64,000 nt of DNA from Galactobacillus timonensis (lineage in GTDB: Bacteria > Bacillota_I > Bacilli_A > Erysipelotrichales > Erysipelotrichaceae). Location of the stretch: contig NZ_LT964739.1 of NCBI RefSeq assembly GCF_900240265.1, forward strand, positions 1,015,820 through 1,079,819. Reading direction: 5' to 3'. Both the position numbers and the translations under genes were made by a program. Below are positions 63,791-64,000 of this stretch, piece by piece (the stretch's first letter is position 1; each line of letters starts with the position of its first letter). Below the pieces are notes generated by a model. That model was not told the origin of the DNA. It did no database searches and saw only the letters and a program-made list of their open reading frames with translations.

Positions 63791-64000
63791 TGTTCTTCAA
63801 AGAGATTCTGTGTGCTGCGCATGAACCTGTGAACCCATGGAATCTCAACCACTAACATGGCGAGCCAGCCGATGGCATAGGCAATCGGAAGGGCGCCGAA
63901 ATCCATGTGCATATATTCCAGCAGAACGGCGCAGGCAATGACGCGGGTAATGATGTTGATGAGGCTGCAGGCGAGCGTGATCTTCAGGTCGCCGATGCCG
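63787..64000 (-). CDS. MATE-family efflux transporter, C-terminal part
   Basis: The minus strand reads about 71 residues to a TAA at 63789-63787, including GDLKITLACSLINIITRVIA and IAYAIGWLAMLVVEIPWVHR, the last helices of MATE transporters. The gene continues past the window edge. Its stop overlaps the end of the DUF4097 gene, tail to tail. Confidence 0.75.
   Translation of the reverse strand, partial: GIGDLKITLACSLINIITRVIACAVLLEYMHMDFGALPIAYAIGWLAMLVVEIPWVHRFMRSTQNLFEEH

Overview
The window looks like a chromosomal stretch from a low-to-mid GC Gram-positive gut bacterium (Bacillota). The gene content (DUF1146 next to a TagO/WecA-like transferase, DegV, YitT, oleate hydratase, PadR with a DUF4097 partner) and codon use fit the Erysipelotrichia best. 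This taxonomic call is inference, because no rRNA gene is present. Core genes are visibly more GC-rich than the accessory genes.

Layout. 1-1.5 kb: an IS110-family transposase. 1.6-5.1 kb: oleate hydratase, an iron-sulfur aldo/keto reductase and a flavin-type oxidoreductase. 5.4-6.7 kb: scraps of a decayed prophage, ending beside tRNA-Pro and tRNA-Arg. 7.2-8.1 kb: a degV-family gene. 8,098-31,584: a complete 23.5-kb Tn7-like transposon. 31.6-39.2 kb: core genes (HAD hydrolase, Sm-like protein, proS, guaB, small proteins, a second HAD, an XRE regulator). 39.3-42.2 kb: an IS30-type element broken by an IS1595-type element. 42.3-64.0 kb: core genes, namely yitT, ftsE-ftsX-M23 hydrolase-S41 protease-uvrB, an Lrp-aminotransferase-NdpA run, a SAM hydrolase, gltA divergent from icd-acn, upp-DUF1146-tagO, a padR-DUF4097 operon, and the end of a MATE transporter.

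The main discovery is the Tn7-like element. Its ends can be set to the base: a perfect 5-bp duplication (TGTTT) flanks inverted TGACA/TGTCA tips, each followed 4 bp inside by the same 22-bp binding-site motif. The insertion lies 35 bp after the degV stop codon, inside the T-run of the degV terminator. This mirrors Tn7 insertion after glmS, but with a different attachment gene. Its transposition genes are ordered tnsC-tnsA-tnsB-tniQ with overlapping stop/start codons. The target selector is unusual: a 1,472-residue protein with an N-terminal TniQ domain, four tandem zinc ribbons and four repeated AbiEi/DUF6088-like winged-helix modules.

Cargo carried between tnsC and the right end: an ISL3-like protein that appears to have lost its catalytic residues and is translationally coupled to a full type I restriction-modification operon (hsdM-hsdS-hsdR); a large cell-surface B-repeat protein that lacks its membrane anchor, with the anchor-like sequence found in small separate genes beyond an IS110 insertion; and an unrecognised two-gene cassette next to the right end, where unknown defence genes are often carried.
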